Shown here: positions 62,501 to 64,000 of the stretch, piece after piece
Layout of the letters: each line of letters starts with the position of its first letter
How positions within the stretch are numbered: the first letter of the stretch is position 1
Source of the DNA: Oscarella lobularis
Lineage: Eukaryota; Porifera; Homoscleromorpha; Homosclerophorida; Oscarellidae
DNA: 64,000 bases
Direction: 5' to 3'
NCBI RefSeq assembly: GCF_947507565.1
Contig: NC_089193.1
Span: forward strand, 1,856,325 to 1,920,324
Notes under the pieces: generated by a model
Told to the model about the DNA's origin: nothing
The model's database searches: none
What the model saw: only the letters and a program-made list of their open reading frames with translations
Made by a program: the position numbers and the translations under genes

Positions 62501-63354
62501 AGAGTTCTGCTCAGCCGACGTTTCAGGCTCCTATGGGTGGTAATCAAAGTTTTCCGCCAACGGGGAACCCCATGATGCCTTCTGGATCGTTTCCTCCGCC
62601 TCCTCCACTGCAGGCACACCAACCTTTTCATCTGCCTGTTTCACAAGCGAATAATCAGGACGGGGAACGTATAACGACTCAACCGATTGCGCAGCCTTTG
62701 TCTCAAACGTCAGGGGGACCTGAAGCTGTTTCTCCGCCGCTGCAACCGCTACAGGCTCCCCAGCCAGAAGTTCAGCCGCCGCCTGTTTCTCAAGCAGCTC
62801 AACCTCCACCACCGCCGGTTTCTCAGCCGTCTCAACCGCCGCCTGTTACTCAGGCAGCTCAACCTCCACCTCCGCCGCCGCCGCCGGTTTCTCAGTCGTT
62901 TCAACCAGTTTCTCAACCGACTCCTCCTCCACCTCCTGTTTCTCAGGCATCCGGCAAGCCACCAACTCCGCCACCAGCGCCCGCGCAACCGGCACGGCCG
63001 ATTTCTCCGCCACTTTTACCGGCGCTATTTCCACCACCACCACCACCTTCACAATCAAATGAACCGGCGACGTCTATGAGCCAGCCATTGCCAACGAGTC
63101 AACTGCAACTGAGTGAGAAGGACTTGCAACAGATTTTCCCCCCACCTCCTTCTCCCCCTGCGCAAACGTTTTTGCCGCCTCCGCCACCGATGTCGCCTCC
63201 TCCACCTCCTCCTCCTCCGCCATCGTCGGAGCAGGTAAGCGGACAAGAGACGACGATACCCGTTCTGTTTCCGCCTCCCCCACCTCCTCTTTTGAATCAA
63301 GTAAAGGGACCTTCTAGTCCGCCCATTTCTCGTCGAAATCATCCCGAAGAGTAG
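56569..63354 (+). CDS. EPS8: EPS8 homologue with N-terminal transmembrane helix, WH2-like motifs and long Pro-rich tail
   Basis: Read in phase from ATG 56569 (exon 1 56569-56587, then 56638 onward). A ten-residue N-terminus leads into the helix VGSIAGVIVIIALILIVFLCAG and then basic KKGRRR. The PTB domain (57385-57960) has YPVEHLVSIPF, GKLWTQEMMLNITGRD and SVTWCECIEG. Next come a helical region with a Glu/Lys coiled coil (59540-59760) and an SH3 domain (60010-60260: KFDYLQQNESELTIHQGEKV, NWWRVKN, KGFVPSVYLEE). Polyproline (60760-60950) precedes two WH2-like segments (RNNLLASIEG, LEALKRGPKLRKV) and the EPS8 SAM-like effector domain (61270-61450: SREEVKAWLQAKNFSAACVD). A Lys/Glu-rich region and about 350 Pro-rich residues end it. 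PTB, SH3 and effector order identifies EPS8 (actin capping/bundling, Rac signalling). A second ATG (57223) could give a soluble form. Intermediate exons are approximate. Confidence 0.82.
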
Positions 63355-63618
63355 AACGAAAACGCGCATGCAATGAATTTTTTTGTTACGGTAAAAATCT
63401 ACTACTAGAAATTGAATAGAATCAAGGCGAATGCGTGATTACGTCATCGTAGATGCAGGTGTCCCGGTTCTACGTCTCAAAGGCGTTGTTTCTCCACGTT
63501 TCGAAGCCGAGAGGACACAGTACGTCTACGGGGGAGCTCTACGACGCTCGAAGAGCAAATCCACATTCTCCTATACGTAGATTTCCAGCCGGGGCCCCTT
63601 TCGAGGTAACGCGAGACG
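63355..63618. other. Intergenic region before AP-1 gamma
   Basis: A 264-bp stretch between the EPS8 stop and the AP-1 gamma ATG. A frame from 63453 overlaps it in another phase and is a shadow. Presumed promoter and 5' UTR. Confidence 0.4.
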
Positions 63619-64000
63619 ATGCCGGCGCCGACGAAGCTACGCGACCTGATAAAAGCGATTCGCGCGACGAAAACAGCGCAAGACGAACGCGACGTCGTAA
63701 CGCGCGAATGCGCTCAAATTCGAACGGTTTTCAAGGAAGAAGACAACGAATATCGATGTCGAAACGTCGCGAAGCTTCTCTACATCCACATGCTCGGTTA
63801 TCCAGCTCATTTCGGCCAGGTACGAACTCGATAGGAGTCGGGGGGGAGCCTAGGGAACGTTTTTCGCCGTAGCTCGAGTGTCTAAAGCTCGTCGCTTCGC
63901 CGCGATTTACTGATAAAAGAATCGGGTATTTGGGCGCTATGCTATTGCTTGATGAGCGTCAAGACGTTCATCTACTCGTTACGAATTCCCTCAAGAAGTC
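63619..64000 (+). CDS. AP1G1: AP-1 complex subunit gamma, 5' end only
   Basis: Exon 1 runs from ATG 63619 to about 63819 ([20 protein letters not shown], then [28 protein letters not shown]). After a short intron, exon 2 from about 63874 reads [20 protein letters not shown] and [18 protein letters not shown] up to the window edge. This is almost the human gamma-adaptin N-terminus; the MPAP start and CRNVAKLLY separate it from alpha and delta adaptins. Gamma-adaptin is the large subunit of the clathrin adaptor AP-1 at the trans-Golgi network and endosomes. The gene is cut by the window end, so only about 110 residues are visible. Confidence 0.92.

Overview
This window is animal nuclear DNA. 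It carries spliced genes for an alpha/epsilon-sarcoglycan, an EPS8 adaptor, an LRRK1-type ROCO kinase, a BAF53 actin-related protein, AP-1 gamma and MUC4-like NIDO-AMOP-VWD surface proteins. These are metazoan families. Nearly every intron I could place is about 35-65 nt and genes lie 60-600 bp apart, so the genome is very compact. Together with GABA-B-like receptors and large EGF/mucin membrane proteins this points to a sponge (inference). All exon joins below come from reading GT-AG sites and codon phase by eye, without transcripts.

Layout. 1-4.7 kb holds small genes: a secreted three-sushi protein (+), protein phosphatase inhibitor 2 (+), the Golgi SNARE GS15/BET1L (-) and an alpha/epsilon-sarcoglycan (-). 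4.76-13.0 kb holds two tandem 1193-residue receptors (-), each joining a Venus-flytrap ectodomain, a family C seven-helix domain and a complete cytoplasmic tyrosine kinase. This GPCR-RTK chimera is the most striking system in the window.

14.2-42.5 kb is a recently rearranged cluster (+) of two very large MUC4-like membrane proteins. Each has two NIDO-AMOP-VWD modules, many phase-1 EGF exons, S/T/P-rich mucin stretches and two alternative transmembrane ends. Between them (28.0-31.3 kb) lie a roughly 1.7-kb insertion of unknown type, a broken copy of the 3' end, and a copy of the upstream flank. Near-identity in introns, hybrid exons and tandem EGF cassettes show active unequal exchange.

42.9-64 kb is a stable run on the + strand: a SAM-PH-SH2 adaptor (SH3BP2-like), an ankyrin-LRR-Roc-COR-kinase-WD40 protein (LRRK1-like), ACTL6/BAF53, a small glycine-rich membrane protein, an EPS8 homologue with an N-terminal transmembrane helix and added polyproline/WH2-like segments, and the 5' end of AP-1 gamma, which runs off the window.

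Functionally the window is rich in cell-surface recognition and phosphotyrosine/actin signalling (receptor kinases, SH2 adaptor, EPS8, sarcoglycan, mucins), with trafficking genes (BET1L, AP1G) and housekeeping genes between. Nothing shows these genes are co-regulated.
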